Assembly: GCA_023384675.1 (NCBI GenBank)
Contig: JAHDVK010000008.1
Coordinates: forward strand, 1-64,000
Source of the DNA: Bryobacteraceae bacterium
GTDB taxonomy: Bacteria; Acidobacteriota; Terriglobia; Bryobacterales; Bryobacteraceae
DNA: 64,000 bases
Reading direction: 5' to 3'
Both the position numbers and the translations under genes were made by a program. Positions within the stretch are counted from its first letter, which is position 1, and every line of letters begins with the position of its first letter. The notes beneath the pieces were generated by a model, which was not told where the DNA came from, did no database searches, and saw only the letters and a program-made list of their open reading frames with translations. This document shows positions 52,978-63,233 of this stretch, in pieces.

Positions 52978-54801
52978 GTGCACGGCATACCCGATACCTT
53001 GTGGAGCCTGATCGACGAGCGCCTCGCCGCGACGGCGGCGGCGGTGCTGCTGCCGTTGGCGGTCTATATCCTCATTTCTGGTCTTGACGACCTGATCGCC
53101 GACCTGGCATGGCTGCGCCTGCGCCGCCGTTTTGCGCCCCCGGCGGCCACGCCCGGCCTCGATCCGCGCATCGCCGTCTTCATCCCGTGCTGGCAGGAAG
53201 CGGACGTGATCGGCTCGATGCTGCAGCACAATCTTGCGGCCATCGCCTGGTCAGACTACGAGGTGTTCGTTGGCGTGTATCCCAATGATCCCGGCACCGC
53301 CGATGCGGTGCGCGAAGTCCAGCGAACGCAACCGCGCGTCCATCTGGCGTTCGTTCCTCACAGCGGCCCCACTTCGAAGCCCGATTGCCTGAACTGGGTG
53401 TACCAGCAAATGCTGGTCCACGAGGAGCACACCGGATCGCGATTCGACCTCGTGCTGATCCATGACGCGGAGGATGTGATCCACCCGCAGGCCTTCGATC
53501 GGCTCGCCGCCGCCTGTGAACGCGCCGGCATGGCCCAATTGCCGGTGTTGCCGCTGTCCACGCCTTGGAGCGACTGGACCCACGGCGTCTATTGCGACGA
53601 TTTCGCCGAATCGCAGGGCAAGGACCTTTCGACGCGCCATGCGCTCGGGGCATTCGTGCCGAGCTGCGGCGTGGGCACGTGTTTCCGGCGCGACGCGCTC
53701 GACCGGCTCGCCGCCGCCGAGGACAACCGTCTTTTCCAGCCCGATGCCCTCACCGAAGATTACGACATCGGCCTGAGGCTGCACCGGATGGGTATCGCGC
53801 AGGCTTTCGTCCCTCTGGAATTCGAAGGCGGCGCGCCCGTGGCGACGCGAGAGTATTTCCCGCGGCGAGCCCGGGCGGCGATCCGCCAACGCACCCGGTG
53901 GGTCACCGGCAATGCGCTCCAAAGCTGGCAGCGCCACGGTTGGCCGGGCGGCTGGATGAACCGCTGGTACCTGTGGCGAGACCGCAAGGGCCTGTGGGGC
54001 AACCCGCTCTCGCTGCTCTGCAACCTGCTGTTGGTCTACGGCACGGTGTCGCTGACCGCGCACGCCGCGATGGGTTCGGCCTGGCCGCTGCTGCGCCACG
54101 TCCGCGCGTGGCCTGGCGCCGAAACGTTGCTGCTGGTCACCACCGGCTTGTTCGCCGCTCGGCTCGCGTTCCGCGCGGTTGCCTGCGCGCGCGTCTACGG
54201 CTGGCTGTTCGCGGCGGGCGTTCCGCTGCGCATGTTGTGGGGCAATTGGGTGAACTGCGCCGCCACCATCCGCGCCCTGGTCCAGTTCCTCGCCGCGCAA
54301 CTGGCCCGGCGGCCGCTGGTGTGGGTGAAGACCGAACACGCCTACCCTACGCGGGGTGCTCTGCTTAGCCATAAGCGCCGTCTCGGCGACATCCTGGTGG
54401 ACTACCGTTATTGCACGCGCGAGCAGGTGGAACGGGCCGCGCTCGAAAACTCGAGCCTTCGGCTTGGTGAGCGGCTTGTGCAACTGGGGTTCCTCACCGA
54501 AGCCCGGCTCTACGAAGCTTTGTCGGTGCAGCAGGCGCTGCCGGTGATCGAGCTCACGCCCGCTCGCGTTGCTCCCGCGGCGGCCCGGGCGCTGCCTGCG
54601 CGGCTGGTTGAGCAGTTCGACATCCTGCCCTTCGAAGTTCGTGATGGGACCTTGCACCTGGCCGGTCCACAGATCCCCGGCGACGACTTGATCGCCGAAA
54701 TCCGCCGTTTCAGCCGCCTGGAACCCCGCTTCCACCTCATTACGCCGACCGCGTTTCAGTTGCTCCAGCCGCGCGTGCGCCGGGCGGCCGCGGGCTCCTG
54801 A
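52978..54801 (+). CDS. NfrB-like family 2 glycosyltransferase with MshEN-like C-terminal domain
   Basis: 607 aa from a GTG. One N-terminal transmembrane helix (AAAVLLPLAVYILISGLDDL), a GT2 domain (RIAVFIPCWQEADVIGSMLQ, LVLIHDAEDVIHP, PDALTEDYDIGLRLHRMG, RQRTRWVTGNALQSWQRHGW), three membrane helices at about 350-450, then a C-terminal domain (RRLGDILVDYRYCTREQVER, RLGERLVQLGFLTEARLYEA) that matches the MshEN/T2SSE-N fold found at the end of NfrB. MshEN domains can bind c-di-GMP. It probably makes an exopolysaccharide. No NfrA-like outer-membrane partner is seen; the next gene is an alcohol dehydrogenase. Confidence 0.88.
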   Translation: MHGIPDTLWSLIDERLAATAAAVLLPLAVYILISGLDDLIADLAWLRLRRRFAPPAATPGLDPRIAVFIPCWQEADVIGSMLQHNLAAIAWSDYEVFVGVYPNDPGTADAVREVQRTQPRVHLAFVPHSGPTSKPDCLNWVYQQMLVHEEHTGSRFDLVLIHDAEDVIHPQAFDRLAAACERAGMAQLPVLPLSTPWSDWTHGVYCDDFAESQGKDLSTRHALGAFVPSCGVGTCFRRDALDRLAAAEDNRLFQPDALTEDYDIGLRLHRMGIAQAFVPLEFEGGAPVATREYFPRRARAAIRQRTRWVTGNALQSWQRHGWPGGWMNRWYLWRDRKGLWGNPLSLLCNLLLVYGTVSLTAHAAMGSAWPLLRHVRAWPGAETLLLVTTGLFAARLAFRAVACARVYGWLFAAGVPLRMLWGNWVNCAATIRALVQFLAAQLARRPLVWVKTEHAYPTRGALLSHKRRLGDILVDYRYCTREQVERAALENSSLRLGERLVQLGFLTEARLYEALSVQQALPVIELTPARVAPAAARALPARLVEQFDILPFEVRDGTLHLAGPQIPGDDLIAEIRRFSRLEPRFHLITPTAFQLLQPRVRRAAAGS

Positions 54802-54846
54802 TCCGGCGCGGCCGGTACAATCAAGGCAGAGCCCCTCCCTGCTGCC

Positions 54847-55950
54847 ATGACCCGTTTTTCTTTTGAAGCCCGCACCCGCATCATCGCCGGACCCGGCCGC
54901 CTGAGCGAACTCGGCGAAGCCGTGCGCTCCCTGAACGCCGCCCGCGCCCTGATCGTCACCGATCCTCCCCTCGTCGACGCCGGCCACGCCGCCACCGCTC
55001 TCCGATCGATTCAGCACGCGGGCGTCGCGGCCGAAATCTACACCGGCAGCCATTCGAACCCCGATTCCGCGGACGCCGAAACGCTGCGCGCCTTCGCTAC
55101 GCCGCTCGCGCCGGACCTGCTGATCGGTCTGGGCGGCGGCAGCGCCATGGATATGGCCAAGGCCGCGAATTTTCTGCTCACCAGCGGCGGCCGCATGTGC
55201 GATTACCAGGGCTATGGCCGCGCTACGAAGCCGATGCTGCCGCTGATTCTGGTCCCCGCCTCGACTGGAACGGGCAGCGAGGCGCAGTCCTATTGCGTGA
55301 TCGCCGATGCAGAAACCCGCGCCAAGATGGCTTGCGGAGCGCCGGATGCCGCCGCGCGCATGGCCCTGCTCGATCCCGAAGTCGCGCTCACGCAGCCGCG
55401 CGCGGTTCGCGCGGCTTCGGGTTTCGACGCCCTCGCGCACGCCGCTGAAACCTGGGTCACCACCAAACGAAACGACCTGAGCGCCACGTTTACGCGCGAG
55501 GCCTGGCGGCTGCTTTCCGGTAACTTCGAACGCGTGCTGGCGCATCCAGAAGATGTGGAGGCTATCGCCAACATGCAGTGGGGCGCGTTCCTGGCCGGGT
55601 GGGCCATCGAGCATTCCATGCTCGGCGCGGCGCACGCCTGCGCCAATCCCCTTTCGCAGCGCTATCGGACAGTGCACGCGCACGCGCTGTCCGTCGTACT
55701 GCCGCACGTGGTCCGCTATAACGCGGTGCTGCTGAAGGACCGCTACCGCGAACTCGACGCAAATTTGGACCGGCGCCTGGAGGAGTTCGCCTCGCTCGCC
55801 GGGCTGCCGCGCACGCTGCGCGAGCTGGGCGTGCCGGAAGCGGACCTGCCCCACCTGGCCGCGCGCGCCGCCGAGCAATGGACCGGACACCACAATCCGC
55901 GGCCGTTCGACACCGAGGCCGCCCTGGAGATTTACCGATGCGCGTATTAG
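54847..55950 (+). CDS. Iron-containing alcohol dehydrogenase
   Basis: 367 aa. NAD motif LIGLGGGSAMDMAKAANFLL; PLILVPASTGTGSEAQSYCV; metal ligands from ASGFDALAHAAETWVT, AIEHSMLGAAHACANPLSQR and TVHAHALSVVLPHVVRYNA, i.e. the Asp/His-His-His set of group III dehydrogenases. The substrate is likely a primary alcohol or aldehyde. It overlaps the PQQ-type propeller gene by 13 bp. Confidence 0.92.
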   Translation: MTRFSFEARTRIIAGPGRLSELGEAVRSLNAARALIVTDPPLVDAGHAATALRSIQHAGVAAEIYTGSHSNPDSADAETLRAFATPLAPDLLIGLGGGSAMDMAKAANFLLTSGGRMCDYQGYGRATKPMLPLILVPASTGTGSEAQSYCVIADAETRAKMACGAPDAAARMALLDPEVALTQPRAVRAASGFDALAHAAETWVTTKRNDLSATFTREAWRLLSGNFERVLAHPEDVEAIANMQWGAFLAGWAIEHSMLGAAHACANPLSQRYRTVHAHALSVVLPHVVRYNAVLLKDRYRELDANLDRRLEEFASLAGLPRTLRELGVPEADLPHLAARAAEQWTGHHNPRPFDTEAALEIYRCAY

Positions 55951-57023
55951 CACTCGCCTTGATCCTCATGTCATCCTTGTCCGCCCAGGATTGGCCGCAG
56001 TTCCGCGGCAACCCGGCTCTGACGGGGGCGCCGGCGGCGTCCGCGCCCGCCGCGCCCAAGCTGCTCTGGACGTGGGAAAACCCCGATGCCATTCTCTCTT
56101 CGCCGGCCGTGGTTGCGGGCGTTGTCTACTTCGGGACCGAGAATGGCGACCTGATCGCCGTCGATATCAGCACCGGCAAAACGAAATGGAAGACCAAGCT
56201 GGGCGAATCGATCGGCGAGTCCTCGCCCGCTGTGGCCGAGGGCCGTGTCTTCATCGGCGACCTCGAAGGAGCGGTGCATGCCGTGAGCGCCGCGGACGGC
56301 AGGAAGCTCTGGTCCTACACCACCTCGGGCGAGATCAAGGCTTCGCCGGTGGTGAGTGGCGGCAAAGTGATCATCGGCTCCTATGACGGAGCTCTCTATG
56401 CCATTGACGCCGCGAGCGGTAAGCTCGCCTGGTCGTTCAAGACCGAGGGTCAGGTTCATTCCACAGCCGCCATTGTGGACGGCGTGGCGTATATCGCCGG
56501 CTGCGATGGCTCGCTGCGCGGCATTCGCGTGGCCGACGGCAAGCAAACGGTGGAGATCCGCATCGGCAGCTATACCGCGGCTTCGCCCGCCCTGGCCGGA
56601 GGCCGCGCCTACGTGGCCACGTATGACAACGAGATTCTCGCCATCGGTCTCGCCGAAGGCAAGGTTCTCTGGCGCTATGAGCATCCGGTGCGCAAATTCC
56701 CGTTTGTCTCCTCGGCGGCGGTCACACCCACCCTGATGGTCGTGGGCGGCCGCGACCGGATGATTCACGCGCTCGACCGCAATACCGGCAAACCGGCGTG
56801 GCAGTTCAGCACGCGTGCGCGCGTCGAGGGATCGCCGCTCGTCGCCGGCGGCCGCGTGTACATCGGCGGGGGCGACGGCCGCTTTTATGTGCTTGACGTG
56901 AAGAGCGGCAAGAAGCTCTGGGAGTACGAGGCGGGCGCGCCGATTTCGGCGTCACCCGCGCTGAGCCGGGACCGCATCGTGGTCGCCACTCAGGATGGGC
57001 GGCTGCTCTGCTTCGGCCCCTAG
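55938..57023 (+). CDS. Secreted PQQ-like beta-propeller repeat protein
   Basis: 361 aa from the ATG at 55938. Signal peptide RVLALALILMSSLSA, then DWPQFRGNPALTG. Seven or eight repeats of the DGKLLWSY type follow, e.g. GDLIAVDISTGKTKWKTKLG, GAVHAVSAADGRKLWSYTTS, GALYAIDAASGKLAWSFKTE. This is the BamB/quinoprotein-like propeller, used as a periplasmic scaffold or electron-transfer protein. Adjacency to an alcohol dehydrogenase is suggestive, but that enzyme is NAD-type and cytosolic, so a functional link is not shown. Confidence 0.92.
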   Translation: MRVLALALILMSSLSAQDWPQFRGNPALTGAPAASAPAAPKLLWTWENPDAILSSPAVVAGVVYFGTENGDLIAVDISTGKTKWKTKLGESIGESSPAVAEGRVFIGDLEGAVHAVSAADGRKLWSYTTSGEIKASPVVSGGKVIIGSYDGALYAIDAASGKLAWSFKTEGQVHSTAAIVDGVAYIAGCDGSLRGIRVADGKQTVEIRIGSYTAASPALAGGRAYVATYDNEILAIGLAEGKVLWRYEHPVRKFPFVSSAAVTPTLMVVGGRDRMIHALDRNTGKPAWQFSTRARVEGSPLVAGGRVYIGGGDGRFYVLDVKSGKKLWEYEAGAPISASPALSRDRIVVATQDGRLLCFGP

Positions 57024-57028
57024 GGCGC

Positions 57029-57508
57029 CTATTCCTGCCCGCTCTGCAGCAGCGCGCGAACCAGCCCCGCGAGGTTCTTGACCCCTACCTTCATGTACAG
57101 CCGCTTCAGGTAGGTCCTCACCGTGTGGATCGACACATCGAGCGTCTCGGCCGCGCTGCGTGGCTGGTGGCCGTCCATGATCAGTTCCGCGAGGCGCACT
57201 TCGGCCGGTGTCATGCGATAGCGGCGAACCAGCATCTGGCGCCGGCTTTCGGAGTCCGCCCACGCCGCCCGGATGCTCAAGAGTAAGTGCTGCGGCACGG
57301 GACTGCCATTCCCCAACGTGTCCAGCGCCAGATCCAGAGGCACTCCGCCCTTACGCACAGGTTCATCCACCAGGTTGCGCAGCAGCATCAAATCGATCTG
57401 GCTGATATCCGTCGTAAGCCCGGGAATCTCCGGAAGCATCCGCTTCGCGGTCTCGTTCATGGAGATGACCCGTCCAGATAAATCGAGTAGGACGTATCCG
57501 TGTCTCAT
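57029..57508 (-). CDS. LuxR-family regulator with short N-terminal domain
   Basis: 159 aa. The N-terminus (GYVLLDLSGRVISMNETAKR) has the start of a PAS fold; the C-terminus is a LuxR-type HTH: RYRMTPAEVRLAELIMDGHQ, AAETLDVSIHTVRTYLKRLY. No receiver domain, so it is probably not phosphorylated. It converges on the propeller gene with a 5-bp gap and lies alone, its targets unknown. Confidence 0.87.
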   Translation of the reverse strand: MRHGYVLLDLSGRVISMNETAKRMLPEIPGLTTDISQIDLMLLRNLVDEPVRKGGVPLDLALDTLGNGSPVPQHLLLSIRAAWADSESRRQMLVRRYRMTPAEVRLAELIMDGHQPRSAAETLDVSIHTVRTYLKRLYMKVGVKNLAGLVRALLQSGQE

Positions 57509-57650
57509 TCACTACTATTAAGCAGCAGCTACCCCAAAAATGAGACGGGTATAAAGCGAAGATCAAGGGTGCAATAGGCGTCATGCCGAGTAACCGGAGA
57601 CGTTACCGGCCGGACGTTGGAAATATATTCATCTAAATGAGTGAAGTACG

Positions 57651-58814
<1,164 letters not shown>

Positions 58815-59026
58815 GGTTTGCCTTTCTGAAGTAATGGATGGAGTTGCGCACCTCGGCCAGCGCGACGCGGTCGCCGATCCGCACCGGATCGCCGTGGATC
58901 CGGGCGGTGAGGCGGGTGCCGGAATCGAGGTGGATCATGGCCAGTTGGTAAGGAGCCTCGCCGGCGAAGGCTTCCGGAGGCGAATAAATCGTCGTTTCGG
59001 TATAGACGGTGCCGGTCATAAATCGT

Positions 59027-60187
59027 TCATTCCAAACCCAATATCGTCACCACGGCCGTTGCGCCCGACCCGCCGAGGTTCTGCGCTAGGCCGAGCCGCG
59101 CTCCGGCGATCTGCCGTTCGCCGGCTTCGCCGCGCAACTGCTCGACGACATCGCAGATCTGCGCCACGCCGGTGGCGCCCACCGGGTGGCCCTTGGATTT
59201 CAGCCCGCCGGAGGCATTCACCGGCCGCGCGCCGCCCAGCGCAGTGGCGCCTGAGGCGGCGTAAGGGCCGCCTTGGCCCTTAGGGACGAAGCCCAGGTCC
59301 TCGGTGGCGAGGATTTCGGCGATGGTGAAGCAGTCGTGCAACTCGGCAAACTGGATATCCGCCGCGGCGACGCCCGCCATCTTGTAGGCCTTTTCGCCCG
59401 CGCGGCGGACCGCTTCGAAGGTGGTGATGGATTCCTTCTGGTCGAGCGCGACGGGTCCGGAAGTCTGCGCAATGCCCAGCACTCGGACCGGTTTGGCGCG
59501 GAAATCGCGCGCGCGGTCCACCGCGGCGAGGGCCACACAGGCGGCGCCGTCGCTCACCAGCGAGCAGTCGAAGACGGTGAGTGGGTCGCAGATCATTTTG
59601 CCTGCAAGCGCCTTTTCGACGGTGATCTCCTTGCGCATGTGCGCCATAGGGTTCATCGCGCCGTGGTGATGGTTCTTCACGGCGACCTGCGCGAGTTGCT
59701 CGCGCGTGGTGCCGAATTCGTACATGTGGCGTTTGGCGATCATGGCGAACAGCGCCGGGAAGGTGGCTCCGGCGGCCATTTCGCCCGCCATGTCGCCCGC
59801 GCCGGCTAGGATTTCCGCCACGCGCGCGGTGGACTGGGAGGTCATCTTTTCGACCCCGGCCACCAGCACGATGTCATAGATGCCCGCCGCCACTGCCGCC
59901 CAGGCGTGGAAAAACGCCGATCCGGAGGAGGCGCAGGCGGCCTCGATGCGGGTGCAGGGCACGTCGCGGATTCCGGCTTCGGTGGCGATGTAAGGGGCCA
60001 GATGATTCTGTCCGACGAAGGAAGGGCCGGCGAAATTGCCGAGATAAAACGCCTCGGCCTGATCCGCCGTCAACCCGCTGTTTTCAAGGCACTTATGGAC
60101 CGATTCCACCGCCAGAGACCGCAAATCCCGCTCCGGAAAAGCGCCGAAGGGCGTTTTTCCGGTTCCCACCACGGCCACAGGTCGCAT
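59027..60187 (-). CDS. Thiolase family protein (archaeal/SCP2-type)
   Basis: 386 aa. MRPVAVVGTGKTPFGAFPER start, catalytic Cys in EAACASSGSAFFHAWAAV, VAGVEKMTSQSTARV, EFGTTREQLAQVAVKNHHH, ELHDCFTIAEILATEDLG, ASGGLKSKGHPVGATGVAQI. These patterns fit the non-condensing or archaeal-type acetyl-CoA acetyltransferase clade, which works with OB-fold partners such as the adjacent gene. It may perform acetoacetyl-CoA formation or cleavage. Confidence 0.9.
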   Translation of the reverse strand: MRPVAVVGTGKTPFGAFPERDLRSLAVESVHKCLENSGLTADQAEAFYLGNFAGPSFVGQNHLAPYIATEAGIRDVPCTRIEAACASSGSAFFHAWAAVAAGIYDIVLVAGVEKMTSQSTARVAEILAGAGDMAGEMAAGATFPALFAMIAKRHMYEFGTTREQLAQVAVKNHHHGAMNPMAHMRKEITVEKALAGKMICDPLTVFDCSLVSDGAACVALAAVDRARDFRAKPVRVLGIAQTSGPVALDQKESITTFEAVRRAGEKAYKMAGVAAADIQFAELHDCFTIAEILATEDLGFVPKGQGGPYAASGATALGGARPVNASGGLKSKGHPVGATGVAQICDVVEQLRGEAGERQIAGARLGLAQNLGGSGATAVVTILGLE

Positions 60188-60358
60188 ACAATCACAGCAT
60201 ACCGCCGTGACGGGGGCCGCGCGGGTTTATTCCCCTTGCGGTCTGATGGTTTGCGCCGCGTGCGCCGATTGATTTGCACGCGGGGACGGGCGACGGCGTC
60301 ATCCCTTGATAGCAGGATGATGCGCACCCGGACGACAACCCGGCCGAGTTTCGAGGCG

Positions 60359-60919
60359 ATGAGCGACTCTCCCCACCTCGACCTGCAATGGCAGGGCAGC
60401 ACGAGCGAACAGGCCCGGCAAAACGAGTTCGTCCAGACCCACCTGCGGCGCGTGTTTCTGATCATTTACCGGATTGTCGGCGATGTGGCCGACGCCCAGG
60501 ATCTCACGCAGGAAGCCTTCATTAAAGCGCTGCAGCGGCAGGATCAGCTCAAGGACCTGGAAAAAGCCGCGCACTGGCTTTCGCGCATCGCCACCAATAC
60601 GGCACTGGACTTCCTGCGCCGCCGCGGCCGCTATGCCGCCACCGGGATCGATACTTTGTATGACGCTCCGGCGAGTTCCTCCTCGGAGTTCGACGACCCC
60701 GAAGCGCGCGTGCTGCGCCGCGAGCAGCACAACCGGCTGAGTTCAATCCTCGCCTGCCTGACCCCGCGTGAGCGGATGGCCCTGGTGCTGCGCGATGTCG
60801 AAGGGTTGCCGGCCGAGGAGGTCGCCGAGCGGATGAGCTGCGGCACGGCCACGGTCCGGTCGCACATCGCCAACGCCCGCATCAAGTTCAAGAGGCTGCT
60901 GGGGAGGACGCGGCGATGA
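60359..60919 (+). CDS. ECF-family RNA polymerase sigma factor
   Basis: 186 aa from the ATG at 60359; two ATGs at 60317/60320 would add 14 residues. Region 2: THLRRVFLIIYRIVGDVADA with QDLTQEAFIKALQ, then KAAHWLSRIATNTALDFLRR; region 4: LTPRERMALVLRDVEGLPAE and MSCGTATVRSHIANARIKFK. It overlaps the following anti-sigma-like gene (ATGA). It probably controls its own operon and an envelope function. Confidence 0.92.
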   Translation: MSDSPHLDLQWQGSTSEQARQNEFVQTHLRRVFLIIYRIVGDVADAQDLTQEAFIKALQRQDQLKDLEKAAHWLSRIATNTALDFLRRRGRYAATGIDTLYDAPASSSSEFDDPEARVLRREQHNRLSSILACLTPRERMALVLRDVEGLPAEEVAERMSCGTATVRSHIANARIKFKRLLGRTRR

Positions 60920-61587
60920 AGCACCTCACCCAGACTCAGATTGCGCTGCACGCCGGTGGCGACCTGCCACTCTTCGAGTCGCTCTATGCGCGGCTGCACC
61001 TGCGGCGGTGTGCGCGTTGCCGTCAGCAATTCGCGGCTTTCGCCGCGCTGCGCGCGGAAACCGCGGAGACCGCTCAGGAACTGCCGCCCGGCGTGGACTG
61101 GCAGTCGCTCGAGATGGAGATGCGGGCCAATATCCGGCTGGGCCTCACCGCCGGAGCCATCGTGGATCAGGCGTTCTCCTCCGGACCCGATCCGGAACCG
61201 GAGGAATTGGAAACCAAAGCGCCTGAGCCGGAGCCGGCTCACATTCCGGTCCGCCGTTTGAACTGGTCGCTGAGTTCGCCCTGGCTGCCGGGCGCGGCGG
61301 TGCTGGGGTCGCTCACAGTGGTGGTGGTGCTGGTGTGGCTGCTCAGCTACCCGCCGATTTCTCACGCGCCCGGGCGGTACGCGCAGGCGCCAGGCTCGAC
61401 CGTGATGACCGCGCAGAACGCGGGTCTGGAACTGCGGCATGGCGGCGGGGCGCTCACGCTGCTCCCGCCGGCGGCCGAACATGCCTCGCTGTCGGTGGAC
61501 CTGGGAGCCGGAGCGCGGGCCGAGTACGTGGATGTCGAAACGGGTCAAATGACCATCCATCAGGTGTTTTATGGCGACGATGAGTAA
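60916..61587 (+). CDS. Anti-sigma factor-like membrane protein (zf-HC2 type)
   Basis: 223 aa. The N-terminus has the zinc-binding HLRRCARCRQQFAAF pattern, typical of anti-sigma ASD domains. A Pro/Glu-rich linker leads to one transmembrane segment (AAVLGSLTVVVVLVWLLSYP, about 135-155) and a short extracytoplasmic domain (ELRHGGGALTLLPPA). It should hold the ECF factor at the membrane. Coupled to the sigma gene, and its stop overlaps the next gene. Confidence 0.85.
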   Translation: MKHLTQTQIALHAGGDLPLFESLYARLHLRRCARCRQQFAAFAALRAETAETAQELPPGVDWQSLEMEMRANIRLGLTAGAIVDQAFSSGPDPEPEELETKAPEPEPAHIPVRRLNWSLSSPWLPGAAVLGSLTVVVVLVWLLSYPPISHAPGRYAQAPGSTVMTAQNAGLELRHGGGALTLLPPAAEHASLSVDLGAGARAEYVDVETGQMTIHQVFYGDDE

Positions 61588-62662
61588 ATGGCTGGTCCTG
61601 GCCCTGGCCGCGCCGCTGCTGGCGCAGGAGGCGCCGCTCGATCCCGAGCGCGCCTTCCGGGTCACGCTGCCGCCCGGAGCGCCCGTCGCCCTGGCTTCGG
61701 CGAACTGGGACCAATCGAAGGCAACCGCCCGTGGCGGCGCGCTTCTGGTGGACCTGCATTCCACGCTCCAACTCAAGAATGAAAGCCCGCGCCGCATTCG
61801 CGCCATCTCGCTTCAGGTGGTGGCCCAGGAAGTGACCCCTGGCGGCAAGGGATCGGTCACCGTGCCGAGCCTGGATGTCGCGCCCGGCGAGACCTTCGGC
61901 GTGCGGATCGACCTGCGGCTGATGCGGCCGCTCACCCGCGGCGGCGGCGCGCTGGTGGAGGTGTCGCTCGATGGCCTGCTGTTCGACGACCTGACCTTTT
62001 TTGGGCCGAATCTGCTGAACTCGCGGCGTTCTCTGCTCGCCTGGGAGCTCGAGGCGCGCCGCGACCGCCGCCAGCTTCTGACCGCGCTCCAACAGGGTGG
62101 CCGGGAACGATTGCAGGAAGAAATGGTGCTGGCCTCTTCGCGCCTGACCGAGCAGGCCGGTGTGGAGATGCGGGTGACGCGCGCACCCTCGCCCGGCGAG
62201 GGCAAGGAACTCGCGTTCGCGTTCGTCCAGTTGCCGGGAGCGCCGGTCCGCCTGATGCGCGGCTCGGCCACGGTGGCTCCGGGCGAGGCCCGCGCGCCGC
62301 GCATCGAGATCTCGAATCGCGGACGACGCGCGGTGCGGTCGGTGGAGATCGGCTGGATTGTGCAGGACGTGAACGGGCGCCAGTTCTTCGCGGGCTCGCT
62401 GCCGTCGGAGATCCGCATTCCGCCGGGCCAGGAGGCACTGGTCGCGCGCGAGCAGACGCTGCGCTTCACCCGTCCCGGCCAGCCGTCGCTCGAGATCGCA
62501 GCGCTGTCGGCCTACCCGGCAACAGTGGAATTCGAGGATGGCGAGGTGTGGGTACCGTCGAGCGCCGCGCCCGCGCTGTCGGGCGAGATGCGCCGCCTGG
62601 TGGAACTCTACCGCCGCCACGGGCTCAATGTGGTGCTGACGCAGTTGCAGCGCTTCGAATAG
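61571..62662 (+). CDS. Secreted protein of unknown function in the sigma/anti-sigma operon
   Basis: 363 aa (or 360 from the ATG at 61580), with a short signal (SKWLVLALAAPLLAQEAPL). Two beta-rich halves: ALLVDLHSTLQLKNESPRRI and VTVPSLDVAPGETFGVRIDL, later RAPRIEISNRGRRAVRSVEI and SLPSEIRIPPGQEALVAREQ, each like an immunoglobulin-type sandwich. A charged helix (LEARRDRRQLLTALQQGGRE) lies between. The repeat of two similar sandwiches suggests an internal duplication. It may be the envelope sensor or target of the sigma factor. Confidence 0.8.
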   Translation: MATMSKWLVLALAAPLLAQEAPLDPERAFRVTLPPGAPVALASANWDQSKATARGGALLVDLHSTLQLKNESPRRIRAISLQVVAQEVTPGGKGSVTVPSLDVAPGETFGVRIDLRLMRPLTRGGGALVEVSLDGLLFDDLTFFGPNLLNSRRSLLAWELEARRDRRQLLTALQQGGRERLQEEMVLASSRLTEQAGVEMRVTRAPSPGEGKELAFAFVQLPGAPVRLMRGSATVAPGEARAPRIEISNRGRRAVRSVEIGWIVQDVNGRQFFAGSLPSEIRIPPGQEALVAREQTLRFTRPGQPSLEIAALSAYPATVEFEDGEVWVPSSAAPALSGEMRRLVELYRRHGLNVVLTQLQRFE

Positions 62663-62679
62663 GCAGGCAGACTGGTAGC

Positions 62680-62919
62680 GTGCCTACCGCCGCTGGTCTC
62701 GATTCCTTCCTCGGGCGCGCGCCCGAATCCTTGAATATCGCTGAACTCAATTCGCTGCACGGAGCGTGGGCGGCGGTGGAACTCTATTCGCCGGCCACGA
62801 CGCCACTGCGCCGCATTCAGGCGCTCGCGCCCCATCAAGCCGCCTGCCTTGAACAGCTCGCCGCGCGCGGGCTGGACCCGCGTCAGTACGAAGTGCTGAT
62901 GCTGCGGCGTCCCTGCTGA
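62680..62919 (+). CDS. Small hypothetical protein
   Basis: 79 aa from a GTG at 62680. [39 protein letters not shown] and the final [10 protein letters not shown] look protein-like, and the gene fits exactly between its neighbours (the next ATG follows its stop by 1 bp). No known domain. Confidence 0.5.
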   Translation: MPTAAGLDSFLGRAPESLNIAELNSLHGAWAAVELYSPATTPLRRIQALAPHQAACLEQLAARGLDPRQYEVLMLRRPC

Positions 62920-62920
62920 G

Positions 62921-63208
62921 ATGGACTGCCGCCCCGGCTGCGCGGCCTGCTGCATCGCGCCGTCGATCTCATCCCCGTTGCCCGGAATGCCCAACGGCAA
63001 GCCCGCGGGCGTTCCGTGCGCGCATCTGGACGAGGATCTGCGCTGCACGCTGTTCGACGACCCCCGCCGGCCGGCTGTGTGCCGCGGACTGCGCCCGTCC
63101 ATCGGGATGTGCGGCGGCTCGGCGGCGGAGGCGATGGCGAACCTGACGCGGCTGGAAGCGCTGACGAAGCCCGAAAGTTTGCAGTTTTTTGTCAAAAATG
63201 CGTGTTAA
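62921..63208 (+). CDS. YkgJ-family cysteine cluster protein
   Basis: 95 aa with the family's Cys pattern: [45 protein letters not shown] then MCGGSA. These proteins bind a zinc or Fe-S cluster; their role is unknown. It probably shares a transcript with the small gene upstream. Confidence 0.87.
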   Translation: MDCRPGCAACCIAPSISSPLPGMPNGKPAGVPCAHLDEDLRCTLFDDPRRPAVCRGLRPSIGMCGGSAAEAMANLTRLEALTKPESLQFFVKNAC

Positions 63209-63233
63209 GATGCGCTACGAAGGCCATAAAACG

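Noticed and set aside
53251-55953. 900-aa open frame on the minus strand
   Set aside because: It runs antisense to the glycosyltransferase and alcohol dehydrogenase genes and has the Arg/His/Gly-rich composition of a GC-rich shadow frame with no motif.
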